Positions 25,701 through 40,700 of a stretch of DNA of 64,000 bases are shown in pieces (within the stretch, counting starts at the first letter, position 1; every line of letters starts with the position of its first letter). Below the pieces are notes generated by a model, which saw nothing but the letters and a program-made list of their open reading frames with translations, searched no databases and had not been told where the DNA came from. Made by a program: the position numbers and the translations under genes. Source of the DNA: Tachypleus tridentatus (Eukaryota > Arthropoda > Merostomata > Xiphosura > Limulidae); NCBI RefSeq assembly GCF_004210375.1, contig NC_134831.1, positions 3,906,001-3,970,000 on the forward strand, given 5' to 3'.

Positions 25701-28700
25701 TATAATCTAAAACTACCAATGTTTAAAATATTTCAAAAATAAAACATATTTGCAAAGAGTTGTATTCAGTGGCATGAACCATAGTCTAAAAAATAAAGCT
25801 ATCTTGAATAACACTGATAAAGGATGACAAATGTGACCATGATGCAAGACCAAGCAGTCACTGCTTATTCCCAGCCAATCCCGAGAGTGAGAAAGCTTTC
25901 TATATGCTGTGGGTCAAGCACAAATTATGTTTTTTTACTCTCTTTTTTTTAATAAGTTTATTAAAGTTAGGTTTGTATTTCACTCAAAGCTACACAAAGG
26001 CTATCTCTACTAGCCATTCCTAATTTAACAGTGAAAGACTGAATGGAAGGCATCTAATCACCACCACCAACCATCAACTCTTTTATTAACAAATAGTGGG
26101 ATTAACCATCACTTTATAATGCTCTTATGGTTGAAAGGGTGAACATTTTTGGTGGAACAATGATTCAAACCTCAGATTGGAAGTCAAATACCTTAACCAC
26201 CTGGTCATCCAGAGCTATTCATTAAAGAAAACTGGGTATTATTACAGGAGTTTAGGGCCAAATCATAAGATTGGTTGTTTTGTTCCACTATTTACAAAAA
26301 AATTTTTCTTTAGTCATTTGTCTTGAAACAACTGTGATGGTGTAATTTCAAACACCAATAAGATGCTCAGTTGAGCATTTCCTTTTTTGTAATTCACATG
26401 AAAACCTACCACTTTAATCTTGGGATCAACTGACTGAAAGTGCCGTGCAACCTGAAGAATAGCTTCTCTTAGATCCACCAGAATTTCTGTCTGACGAATA
26501 TTCTTACTTCGAACATCATCTCTATTGTCATCATCACCAAACAAAATCAACTGGACCATCGATCTGGACCTGCGTAGCTGACGACGGTTCAGGTGCTGTC
26601 AGTAGACGTGTGTTGTAAGATAATTAATAAAAGCTTGTCAATTTGGAAGATACATTTTTAACTTAAATATACTTAAAAAATACTTTGCTGATGGTTCTAT
26701 TCATAATAACCTAATACACAAAGCTGCTGTTCTTTCTCTCCCTTTACCACTTGTCTTCATTCCAGTTTATAGATGTTACCAACTAACACAACATTTTCAG
26801 TTTTGTTTTTCTATATTTTCTGTGTTTATTTTATATACCTGTTTTAGGTTAGTTTTGCCATTTTAATGCTATGTCCTCTTCCTTATGGGTATGGTTTTTA
26901 ATTTTTATCCTCAATTTGGGTTTTCTGGGTTTTAGTTTTCAGTCAATTTCAATTATTACTTTCTATTAAAAACAAATCTATATCCTAATTTCAAGATATA
27001 GACTTAAACTTATCTTTATATAATACTGGGTTTCTTTTTACAATGTTTCTTAAACCCATTAGTATTTTTTAAAGTTTGCTCTTTGTATTATAAAAAAGAA
27101 TACACTCGTATATTACTTGTTACAACTGATTGAGACTTTAATAAAAGAAAGAGACATGAGAGCAGTTGTTTATTAACCTTTAAATGGTGTGAATGTTCTA
27201 GGTAGCAGATCAGTTGATGATGGCTGCTGTGTAAGGATTAAACACTGAAAGTATAATTTGTTTTTTTGTTGTTGTTTTTTCTTTAATTTCACTCAATGAT
27301 TCACGAGCGCTATTTGCACAAGCCATCCCTAACTTATCAGTGAATGACCAGAAGAATGCAGCTATTCATCACCACCCACTGCTAACACTTGGGCTACTCT
27401 TTTATCAACAAATAGTGAGATTGACAATCGTATTTTAGCAATCCAACAGCTGCAAAGATGAACATGTTTAGTGTGACAGAAGTATGAACCCACGACTGTC
27501 AGATAACAGGTTGAGCACTCTAATTACCTGGTCATACCAGGCCTAAAAACAAAAAGTAAATTTTTAGCAAGTGTTTATTTTCCTATTTTATTTTCAATTT
27601 AAAAATCCACTATTGCAAACAAATATTAATTACAATGAACACAAATACTGATAGTAATTTTTATTACAGTAATAAAATATTCTTTTTTTCCCATTTTATC
27701 CTAGATTTCATCTGAAAAATTCCTATTTGACAAATGCTGAGGAAATTGTGAAAACATTAAGTTAAATTATAACCAATACTCTAGAATGATAAATTCTCCT
27801 ATCAACCAAGTATATCTTTAGAATACAAGAAGCTTACACACAAAGCAGTTTTATCTTTAATAGATCTTTGAAATATATTACTTCAATTTTATGCAGTTAT
27901 ATTTACGTGCTACAACACCTAAGTCTATATTTAAAACAGAGAAACTTTAGAAATTTGATGCACACACAGTTACATTTTTTATTGGAAGATTTCCTGACAA
28001 AATTAACTTTGTTTAGTCAGGATGCACTGAAATATTAAAGAAGTATTTACCAAAGTAAAACTAAAGTCACCTCCCTACAGTATTTCCTGTAGGTAATTCA
28101 GTGAAGTAAATTTTTAATTGTAAGATTAATAAATGACCATTTAGAAAACTAACAGAAAATATCATACATTTCCCACAATTATAAGGAGAACAAATTTCCT
28201 TTACCACATCAGATAATTATAAATTGATACCAAAGAAACCTTATAACTCTTCTGTTACTACCTGTTTTGGCAAATTCTTAGCATTTTCTGGGTTCACAAG
28301 AGTTCCCTGGTCTGCCATCAGGTAAGCTAGATGTTTTCTCCGGTGAGTTTCTATGACAACCTCGGAAAGCATAGATGACAAGCGAAATGCTGTATCAAAC
28401 AACTCGTCAACATCTTCAATCTCTCCAGGAATGTCAGACAACGCATTGAAGATCTGGGCAGAATTTTCAAGCTGCTTGAGTTCCGATTCCTGTAACGTTC
28501 AAAAAACAATCTTAGAAATAAAGCTTGCCTGAACAATAATAAATATATTAAAACAAATTGTTCTCACTATGTTTTGACATACTATGTAGAATCTGGACAT
28601 ACAGTTATGTAGCTTTAACAGCCACATTCAAGGCATGAAAGCATGTTAAAAAAATCTTATTGCAGCTTTTATTCTGATGCACAAGTTGCAGGACACAAGT

Positions 28701-31700
28701 GACCCTAATAAAACTTCAACACACTAGTCATAATAAAAGTAATAATAATAATAATCAGTATACTCTACGGAATTATAAGTTTAAAAAATGTTGCAAGATT
28801 AAAGTAAAACAAATAAATGTTAAATTCACATAGTCACAAAAGAAAAGTATATTAATGTATATTTATCACAGGTGTTTGTTTAAAACTTTGAATTCACCAG
28901 ACTCTCAATGTAAAACTACTTTTAGTATACTTACTTTGTTATTGTAAATAATGTGTAAACAAAAACATTCTTTGCTTGTATATCAAACCATAATATACAT
29001 CTCTTAATCAACACAACCATCAAATATTTGTTCAGGAAGTAACAGCAAAATTTATTACTTCACATGATTGTCTCAACAACACTCATGTTTGTGCATCATC
29101 ACACAGGTTATTTATTATATATAAAACTATTTTGACCAGTGGTTATAGTTCTAGTGTGAAATTAGTTTTGTAATAAGTACACTAGAATGTGATACTTCAT
29201 TTTATAAAATGCTGTGCTATGTAATCTCTACAATTCTCAACTATTCCTGATTAAAGGTTCATAACAAACTTAATAAAATAAAAATTTCATACTGTGTACA
29301 TCTGTTTAATAATGTAGAGCATTCAGTAACATGGCAAAGTATTACACATTTCTTTCACAATAGCTATAGCAAGGCCTATATGCAACAACATACAAGTTTA
29401 ACTCAGAAATTGTTCTCAAAACCAACTACAGATCATATTTTATAAACAAGCAAGTTCAATGGTTGTAGCTTTCACAAAGATAACTGAGAATCAGCTTAAC
29501 TAAAAATAAAGTTAATTCATTCAACTGATAAATGTGATACCTTTGAAGAAAAACATTACAGATCTCTATGAACAAGAAAACAAGAATATGGAGATTTCTA
29601 CATAGATCAAACATGATTATTCCATAAACTTGTATATAAGGTAAGTCAGCTAATATTCTTTCTAATCAAACTGAGTATAAGTGTAATTTTCTTTATAGCA
29701 ACTGTCCTGAACACTGAAAAGGAATAGCTAAAATAACTATCTGAAAATTTAAACTTCTGAGCAAGGGTAATTTGGTTTCTGATAATTCATATCAGTTCCA
29801 AAGCTGATCAGAGTGAGATATAATCTGTAATAGCCATCACTAAATTTAAGGGCAACTAGTCAACAACATTCACTGTGAACCCTTGGGGTACAACCGTAAA
29901 ATTCAATAGTGAACTTTGACTGCCATTTTTTAGGTTTCTTTTTGCCATAATCCAGCACACTAATCAATGGTTTACATGAATTAAAATAATATACAACTTG
30001 TTTTTTTAAATGATAATTATTTTCATTGAACAAATTAATTGCTAATAAATCAGATTATTTTGCATTTCTTATAAAAAACAAAACAAACTAGAAATAAAAG
30101 CCAGGACTGAATCATTAGGAAATTTTAAGTCGCATAAATCATCTACAGTGGAATCCCCTAAAGCAGCCACCTTCGGGGCTGAGATAAACTGGCCTGATTA
30201 GAGGGGTTCCACTGTACATAATTAGGGATTATGCAAACAAAAAAGGGACTGTGATGAATGACCACTTTCAAGGGGTGACTGAATCTGAGGGGTGGCTGCT
30301 TAGAGAAGTTCCACTGTATATAAATTATAATAAGGTGAAGTTCTGACCCTTGAGGTAATCCTAGCTTAATTAACACTTAGTTATGAAAATTGTAAATTTT
30401 ATGTTTTTTCAATAAATAATTTTAATCCTTGTCATTACATTTCCATTTTATCTATTAATATGTGATATGACACTGTATCAAAATATTTCTATAATTTTGT
30501 TTTTAAAAAACAGCAAATGTTATTTGATTATTATTTAAAGTATTATGTACATTAGGACAAACAAATTAAAACAAAAATCTGTTCAGAATTTAACCCTTCT
30601 GTAAATCATTTAAAAACCAAGGTATAAAAAAATGATTAAGTCAGAAGAAAAAGTGAACATAAATAAAACAAAAAAATTCAGTGATTTTTTCTTTCCCACT
30701 CAGTTTCACAGTTTATACACTTTCCATAATCATGCCTATTTCCAGGGCTTTCCATATATTTCAAGACTAGTTTGGATGCTTTAATATGCTAAAAAATGTT
30801 ATATAAGAAAAAAAGATGGCCTCACCTTTAGTTTGAGCATACCCAATGTGATCTGGAAGAGCACAATCGACCCTTCAAGAAAAAATAGATCCCAGATCCT
30901 CAGAAGTATCTTTGTGTGTACGACACTGGCAAATATGGTTAGAAACCAGTGAAGAGTGATCAGTGACAGCTCTGTTAAACAGGAGAAGTTAGAAAAGTCA
31001 AGTCAAGACTGGGCTAGCAACAGTGAACCCAAGTTAATAAAATCCAGTGTTCATACAGTTCATAAAAAAAGTTCTCCTGAATATTATTTTACCTAAAGTT
31101 ATAAAATCAAAAATCACCTTAAATTTTGCTAGTATTTATTATTAAGTAAGATCTCTATGCACAATGTCGAAGAATATGAACATTTTTCACTGTAAAATAA
31201 AAACATTTAAAAATACAACTAGCTAGCATTTAAAAAGAATAAAATGTTTAGCAAAAACAAGCAGTTGGAACATCCTTGCCCTTTTCTATAAAAAAATTAT
31301 GGCTGAATGCATTAATTTATGTGAAATTATTATATACTCTTCAAAAAAAGAAATGCAAAAGGAATATTTTTGTTATTTTAGAAAGAAATATATGTAATAA
31401 CGTTACAAGCTCAGAGTATGTGATGTTACACGTGTTGAGGCACTGATTGTCAGACCAAAATGACAATAAAAGTTGTGCACTTTGAAAACGGAGGAAAACA
31501 TCGGATTTTTTGCCAAAACACATGCGTGTCCAATACATTTGTTTGAGAGATCTGCACGTTCTGCAAGTGCAACATGTGCAAAATCCCTATAACAGTGACG
31601 GGTTCTCGGTTTCCATAGCTCAGTGTTAAGCCACAGACATGCAATACAGTTACGCCAAGACTGACTGAAGCACAACAAAACAACGCCATTGGTCGCTTGG

Positions 31701-34700
31701 AAGCAGGCGAATCTCGATCAGATGTTGCCAGAGCTGTGAATGTCCACCCAAGAATCATCACAAGGCTATGGAATTCCTCACCAACAACATGGATCAACTC
31801 ATAACCGTCCACGATCTGGCAGACCTCATGAGTTCATGCCCGCACAAGATCTCTACATCCGGTTACGTCACCTTCGTGATAGGACCACCACTGTGACGTC
31901 TACTGCTTCAAACATACCAGGGCTGCGTAGGATTTCCAATCAGACCATACGCAACCGTCGACAAGATTCTTAGGCCCCATGTGCAACCCATCATAGTGAA
32001 CGTTAACGACGTTTTTCAACATGACAACGCCCGTCCTCACACAGCCCGACTCACCACTGTCTTCTTGAGACACCACAACATCAACGTTCTTCCCTGGCCC
32101 TCCAGATCACCAGATTTAAACCCTATCAAACATCTTTGGGACGAGTTGGACCGACATCTGCAACGGCGACAACCTCAACCACAGACTCTACCTCAGCTTG
32201 CAGCAGCTTTGCAGGCTGAGTGGACAGCCATTCCACAGGATGTGATTCGTCATCTCATCGCTTCCATGGGCAGGAGATGCCAAGCAGTTATTGATGCTCA
32301 TGGGGGGCATACTCTTTATTGATGTTGAGTGACGTTAAACTTCAACTAGTGAGCATGGACTTCGCCTTTGCAGACTTTGGATGTTCAGCAGTGAATGTGC
32401 AAAGTTTCACACATGTCATACAGAACTACCCGGAATAAACTTGTTAACAATTTGTCTCAAATTTTGCCTTTTGCGTTTCTTGTTTTGAAAAGTATACATT
32501 CATCATTAATAACACTTGTGTTATGGTACACCATTCCTTGTGGTAATAAGGTTTTTGTTCATAAGGCTCAATTTTTTTTTACACAAAACAGTCTTTTCTT
32601 TCACACTTTTACCATTAATCTAAAAATATGTAAATATTAGTATCTTATCAACCACTATTTTCTTCTAGTGTACCATCATTTCAAATATCCCATGTACACA
32701 TTTTCAACTGATAAATGTCTGTAAACTAATTAATACTTTCAGGTAATTAGAATAATTAACAAGTTCATAAAGAACCAAAATAAAAGATATTAATTTGAAC
32801 TGTTCAATTTTAATTAGTTTTCTTTCTTGAGACCAAGGAGTTGGGCTGACCTATATCGTGTTCTTTCAAGACAAAATCTAGATCAGGTAAGTAACTGCAA
32901 AGAAGTGCCCTTAACACTCGCTGGTCAGCTTGGACACCTATCAGAGTACTGGAGTAATAGCTGGCAGGCAACAGGTCTTCTACAATTGTACACATTAACC
33001 AAAATGTGTCCTCTTCTTCCAAGAAAAGCAACAGAGAAGCAGCTATCTGTGATAAAAAAACACTAAATTCAGAAAATCTGGTACCACCAATTCTTCTCAA
33101 AATTAATTTTAAGTTTTGGTAAGTGCAGGTTATGTTATCACAGTCATACTTGTTTTCACTACCAGTTCTAGATCCACCACAAAGACAATACCATATAACC
33201 CAAACCCTTTTAAAAGGTGGAGCTTTCTTTTCCAGAGACAAACTGAGGGTTTGCCCTTATAGAAAAAATGTTAACCTTTTGAAAGCACTCAGGTTATAGG
33301 GTATTGTATCTTTTTATTAAATGGATTTCTTGAAACTATATGTTTTCATAACTTCTAGATCTAAGACACTTGTATATCTTATAAAATTTAATTTTTAACT
33401 AATTACCTTGCTGCATGATTTATTTAACTTAAATGTACAACAATTTAATCCATAAGTTCTTTCAATTTCATATTAATATTAACCCTTCTTATACCATAAA
33501 TTACTTTTACTGTTATCTAGATTTTGTTGTTGTTCGTTATTTGTTTTTTTTACACAGAAACATTTAACAACAAAAATATACTTAAATGCTTACATTAAAA
33601 TATAGTTTCTTTAAAAATCCACACATCATTGTGTTATCTGATACATCAATATCACCCACTAAAATCATCAGTTGTTATTTGAGATGGTCATTACTGGACA
33701 TTCCAGACTTCTTGATAAATTTGTTGTCAAACCAAATCTTCAAAACCTTTTACCTGATTTAAGATAGTGTTCAAGCTTGTAATAGTTTCTCCACTTTACA
33801 TTAACTTATAGTACAATTAGTTATTAAATATTTTCAAAGACATTTTAGATAAGCTTTCTCTTCTAACTTAAACATGGTCAATTTCTTTGCCACGCATTAT
33901 ATAAAAAAGATTATGTCATGGAATTATGGGCCAGTAAGACTCCTACCTTCATCATGTCTCCAGAAAAGTCACACTGATGATCCAATAAAGGAGAAGCTTT
34001 TAATTCTTGAACTGATGCATTCTGGCTTTATCTTTGTTTTGAAATAAATATTATGAACTTTTTACAGAACAATCTTTTAAATAATCTTCAAGTTAAACCA
34101 TGGACTAACTAAACTAGTATTTTGTCGATAATCTATGAGTTAAACTGTGGAGTCACTAAACTAGTATCTTGTCAATAATCTATGAGTTAAACAGTGGACT
34201 TACAAATCTAGTACACTATCAACAACCATACAAGTCAAACCATAGATTTTACTCTATACTATCTTGTTAATAATTATACTTACTACACCAGTACCTTGAC
34301 AGTAACCAATATCTGGATACAACCATGCCATACCACGCAATATCCTCCTCAACCTAGGAATACCTGTGCTGTGTAGATGTGAGAAGCAGACATTGCTTGG
34401 CATAGTGCGTAAAAGGTCCTGCAAAAGTTGGAGAGTTTTCAATTCACACAAAACTGAAAACATCAATTATGTAAATAATTTCTTAACAAACCTTTTGCCA
34501 TGACAATCAAACTCTTTGAAACAAATCATACTGTGTAAACAATGTTCTGACTGTGAATTAAATCCTCACTAATAGTTTAAAAGTTCTATGTGTCCCATTG
34601 AAGTGAGATTTCTAAGATAATCTCCAAATAAGCTTCAATAAAAAATTCACAATCATTCACACACACACAACCATAGCACCAGACCCTGCCAGGATAAGCT

Positions 34701-37700
34701 AGAAATTTTCCCACCCATTATCAATGATATCCTTCACCTCACTCTTTTACTAAGCCTATTTAGTAAATGCAGCTAATACAATTTTATCTGAAATAAATTT
34801 ATAATTAAATAACATTGATATCAACTTGTTATTGCTCACTGCTCTATGAATTCCTTCATTTATTTAGACATTCTTAAGGTACTGGTGTACACATCTGCTT
34901 GCATTTCTTTATAGAGATGAGGTCAAAATGTTTCTATTAGTTCCATAAAATTTCAATATTGGTTATAGAGGTAAAAAAACTACTTTTAATGCAAATTTTT
35001 TATCCTTTTGTCTTAGGTGAATGATAATTCTAAATGCAAAAAAAAAAACCAAAACGTTTTTAAGTGTAATTTCTAATATAAAAAAACTTGTATGATTAAT
35101 GTGCTGCATGGATAACTTACTAAAAATATTTATGTAAATTATTCTTAAATTATATAACAAATTTATTTTATGGAGATGGCTCAAAATGGCTGGAGACTAC
35201 AAACAGGATGGTCAGTTAAATGACCAAAATAATGTAATTTTATTTTTCAGGCTTGATCATAATTATCCTGTAAAACAAATGCTAGAAACAATGAAGAATA
35301 GAGATTGGCAATCATTTAGACATCCTTAATAATCAAGTATGAAAAACTAGAAATTTAAATATATACAAACTTTTACAAACAAGCAATGTGTGACAGAATT
35401 ACAAATAAAATAAAATTGCTCCTTACATTTTTCTTAAATATGCAAGATATAACAGTTGCTAGAACAGCAAATTATTTGCAAACCATTTCTGATTACACTT
35501 GAATTTAGTTAATAAGAAAACACTAAGTACAAATTCACAATTATCAATATATACTTTTTCAATCTGTTTCGATGTCATTACATGATCGTTAGAACTAGCT
35601 TTCACAATATCCTTGTATGTCAAGTCTGAAGTAAGCCTTTTCTGTAAACCACCAGAAAGTCTTAACCACAACTGAGGTCTCAGAGAGTGGGGTATACCTT
35701 GTCGAATCATATTCTTCAATTTTTCAGTTCGAGGAAGATGAGCTTTAACCTACAACAATAGTTTCATTCAACTGAAGTTTCACATATAAAGAGAGCAGCA
35801 AACTAAAAACAAAAAGTTAATAAAAAACAGTTTTAATTTAGTTCTTAGTTATAAATATATTTTAGAAATTATTTTAATTTCTGAAATAGATTTATTATCA
35901 CATATCCAATTGGTGTATAACCCAATAGTGTTAAGTTACAATACTTATTCTGATATATTTTATCCTATATGTAAAGAGATACATAGCAAAATGTGCTGTG
36001 TCTCAGAATTATTTAAAAAAAAATAAACAGCTAACCTATTCAAACACACTTTAACAATTGATTACTAATAAAACATATATTAAGTTCTCTTCCTTTATGT
36101 CATAACTCAATACTAAATATTACAGTCAACATCTCAAAAATGGCCATGGTTTGTGAACAAATATTTAAGTAAAACTGCCATTTTAAAAGATACAGTTTAA
36201 GGAAGAAATTTTTATTCTAATTTCTAGGATTCCTGTGAATTTTATTTTTAAAAAAAAGATAAAATCTTACTAAATTTTTTTATTACTTTGAACTTTTATA
36301 TCATCACTCAAATGATAAAGCTAGAGGGGTGTAAAACAAAGAAAACTGGCTCAGCAGTTCACTGCTAAAAAAAATTACAAAATACAATACAATGTTCAGA
36401 TTTTGACTTAAAGCCAAACAATAACTTGTATTTTTAATTCTTAATAATCTATAATCTAAAATAATTTACATGGTTACAGTGGATTACATTTGAAACAGTG
36501 ATTCAACGCAAAACAAACCAAATGAAGAAACGAAGTAGAATTTTGACTTAATCAGAACTAAAAGATTTATCTTCATAAACATATGAAACATAACGTGACT
36601 TTTTGTCATCTACAATCATACAATTGTTCACATCGGTGACTATGAGGTTCATTATTAAAAATCATTGACTAATATTGTTTTTCTGAATGAAAGAAATATC
36701 TGAGATTATTTTCATTTCACTGAACAGTATTTCTGAATAACATACAACTCCAACACTTCAACAGAGTCTAACTTGTCTCAAACTAAATCACAGCATTTAA
36801 TCTTACTAACAATTCACATTAAGATAATTGTGTAAACACAGAAAGTAAAATGTGATTTATTAAAAAAGGAAATACTATAAAGGGTCATAAATCTGTATGT
36901 AAACACTACACTAAAACCCACTCTGTCCCATGTTAAATCTCCAACTTCATTGTTGTGTGTAAATTCCAGGTATGCTATCCACTGAAGTCTATGTTGAGGG
37001 TCTTCTACAAATGGTAAACTCAGTAATTTACTGGAACTTTGTTCAGGACCATCTGGTTGTGCATTAAAAAACAGTATGTTGTTGTAAGTATTAAAATCAT
37101 ATTAAAATATATTAAAAGTAAAAAATCACACAACAGTATACTGGTACAAATAAACAAAATCATATACTGTTTACTGGTGCATGTACACAACATCATATAA
37201 CAGTTTACTGATGCATGTAAAAAAAAATCAAACTCAATTTTGAATTATAACAAAAAATGCACATATTTAAGACATGCAATTCTTTAGAAAAGAAATATAA
37301 ACATTTTAGTAAGTATTTCACGGACACCTAGAGAAGAAGCCCTTCTGTCTAAACCTGATCTTAAGTATGTGTTGATAGCCTAAAATGCATTTTCACAAAT
37401 GTTCAGAAAGAAAATTGTATACACTCATCATTGAACTTTCACAATTTTCTCTCTAACCATTCCCACTGAAATTTGTTTTTACCTGATTTGTTATATTTAT
37501 TGGACATTCAGTAATGCCACAAATATTTGTCTTAAGATGCATGATTGGCTACTTTATAATAAAATACACAAATTAGATCTTTCTGTGCATCTTGTTTACC
37601 TCTGCTGTCTAGTCATAGTGTACTTTATGTCCACTTACAGTTTCCTACAGAACTTGGTATTTAAGTTTTAAAGTTCAAAATTTATTTTTAATCCATGATT

Positions 37701-40700
37701 TTATGTTGTTTGAAACATCCTGCACATATCTAAGCAAGGTTATTTTATTACATACAGTTCATATTGATAGAGTAACCATCATTTCTCTACTGTACTAAGA
37801 AAAACCCATTTCAGAATACATCAACATCTGCAGAAAAAATGTAGAACTACATAACAGAAAAAAGAAAAATACAAAATGTCACTCAATCTTGGAAGAAAAC
37901 AAAAATTAAAAATCTGGATTTTATTGACCATACACGTCATAGTTAAGATAAAATCTGAATTTATTCAACAGGAAGATTTATAATTATAAAAGTATTACCT
38001 TCTTCTTCTACTCTGAATCCAAACTCATCAAACCTATCGTCTGGATGGCAGCCAGCATCTTCAGGCTGCAAAATATAAAATAACTGTATTCTAAACAAAA
38101 TACATATAATGTCCAATCATTCACTGATATTCTGAAAATTCTGGCACGCTATTCTTAGAGTTAATCATATATAAAATGACTAAATGTTTAATAAAGGGGC
38201 ACTTGAAAATGTATGTCACATGAAGATTTTACCAGACACAAAACCAAGTTTTAACAAGATGAAACATAAGGTATAATATCACAAATAGTCTCTGGTGCAT
38301 GCCTCTCTTTAGCTTTTAAATACTGAACAACAAATATAGTACCTTAAATAAGATGTGCACAGGTTAAATACAGGCATTTTTAAATTCCTCAGAGTTTTGA
38401 GAAAATTATTTTTCACCGTATTCTGATGATTTGCGTAAACTTGTGATCAGCTTATTTCCTTTTATTTTCTATAAGAATTCAGCTAACAGCTGAATATCAT
38501 GCAAGACAAGCTGATATTAAACAGGTTTCATTTTCATTTTATCATTTCTGATAAGTGTTTGCAGTTAGTGTTAGATCATTTTTTTCAATATCTATTTAAA
38601 TACACTTTTTATATTATTAATGTTTTACTAACAAATATTTTAGTAAAAAACACAATTAGGTGCAGTAAATACTCTCTTTTGTTCTTTGTTTGTTAAAACA
38701 CCTTTTTTTTACTCAAGCAAAACATATTTCACCAAGTTTTCACCTTTGTAATATTCTAGTTGCAATACAAATAATGACAAATTCCTATCAAAACCTAAAA
38801 TATTCCAGAATCCTTCTCTCATGTTATGCATGTGTACTAAAATGATTTTAGTACATTTATTTCTCCTACGACTGTTTTATAATGATATTGTAATATACAG
38901 TAACTCAAAATTTAATTAATTAACATACTTTGGACATCAAAAATCTATTATGATTTTTGTATGTAGGTCAGAAAACAGAGGTTTTAACATACGAAGTAAC
39001 AATTTATTTAAAATATTTTTAAGTATATTCTCAACATCTATTCTAAAATACTCAAAATATGCCAGAGAAAATGATGAAAAAATAGAAAAATAAGTAACAG
39101 ACACAAACACTCCATGCTGATCACTTAAAAGAAGATACAACTAATGTCTCAGTTAGAGAGCAGAAAAGCAATAAATGAAAACTGTCAAAAATCAGTTTTC
39201 AGATCAACACTTCCCATCTTAAAAAGATTTGAGCTTATTAAGCCATATTTCAGAGTCAAATGTATGACATGTCACTATTCACTCATCCAAAAATGGTTTA
39301 CTCACAGTCAACAGAACTTAGTACAACAAAATCTATTACGATGAGAAATTTGTAATGAATGAAATAATCTCAGTATAAAATGATAAGTGTTCTGAAGAAC
39401 AACCACTAAACCACAGTCATACATGTAAAGCAAGGACCACCCATTTCTAAACAAATTGAAGGGTGACAGTATGCTTAGGAAAAACTGTGATATAAGAGAA
39501 GTCAACATTTAATATTGGTAATCATGCTTGGTCCAGTTGGTAAACTAAACAAGTTCTAAAAAAAATACTGAACTAAATCGAAAGCAACAGGCCATGAAGC
39601 TGATAAAGAGCAGTGTGGTGATGGTACCGTTACTTCTATATACCATGATAACAAACACAATCTGAAATTGGGAACCTCTTACTGGACAGAGAACACAAGT
39701 AGTAATAAATCTGAAGACAGGCTGGTATAAATGTCCAAAGTAGCAACAGGAGAAGACTAGAATGGTAGACTCAAGGATAAAGACCATGACAAGTGCCTGA
39801 CAGTTATTTAAAGTTATTTTTTTTAAAAAGAGCATATTAACAGATACATTATCTTTCTCAAAACATAATATTTCTGTAAGTATAATATCACTGACAATTT
39901 ATTATACATAAAAATACATTGTTTATACATCTACTATGCATGCTAAAATATGATATTACAATATTGTGAAATGTGGGACTTCAAAATGCATTTTGAGCCA
40001 AGCTAGAATTCTTTAATGACTCGCATAATATCTCAACAAACACAAAGATAATCATTTAGTCCTAACCCTGGTCCATCAAATATTCATCAACCCTTTTTTA
40101 AACTATTATAAAATTTCAGTAGTAATTACAAAATTACTATTGCAGACAGAAATTTGTTCCTCACCTATCAAACCTGTGGAAGGAATACAACTGCTTCAAG
40201 TGGAAATGCATTTGACTTGATCAAGTCTTAAATTTATTACTTTCTATCCTACTTTTCTCAGAATAAAAAAATCTGAAGTATCAATTTCATCAGATCCCAT
40301 AATAATAGTGAACACTTCAAGAGTGTTATTTTTAATCCTTTTCTCTATAAGGCTATCCATCCAACCCTGTAATCATCCTAGCAGCCCTTCTATGAACACT
40401 CACCAAAAACTCTATTTACTATAGTGCTAAGTTAGTTATATAACAAAACAGAATAGTGTTAAACAAATGTACCAGGGCAAGAGAAGCTAAAAGATCCTGA
40501 GGCCACATCGAGGATGTCAGAGCAGAAAATGGACCACCTGGAGCTGGAGTGTAACCCTGCCTTGTTGAAGGAGAACCCAAGATGTTATCTCTAATACTTA
40601 AAGAATCTCCTGCATCTGATTCTCCTACATCATCTTCATCTTCAGACAAAGTCTCTACTGCAATGACAACAAAGAATGTAATAAAACATGTCTAAATTTA

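Larger units (their letters stand above)
33047..40139 (-). other. SGSM3 introns 2-6
   Basis: Besides the listed exons and two small tandem repeats, I see only AT-rich sequence. No conserved frame on either strand. Confidence 0.45.

Noticed and set aside
26314..26559. 81-residue stand-alone small protein
   Set aside because: It is exon 10 of SGSM3 read from an internal Met into the following intron.
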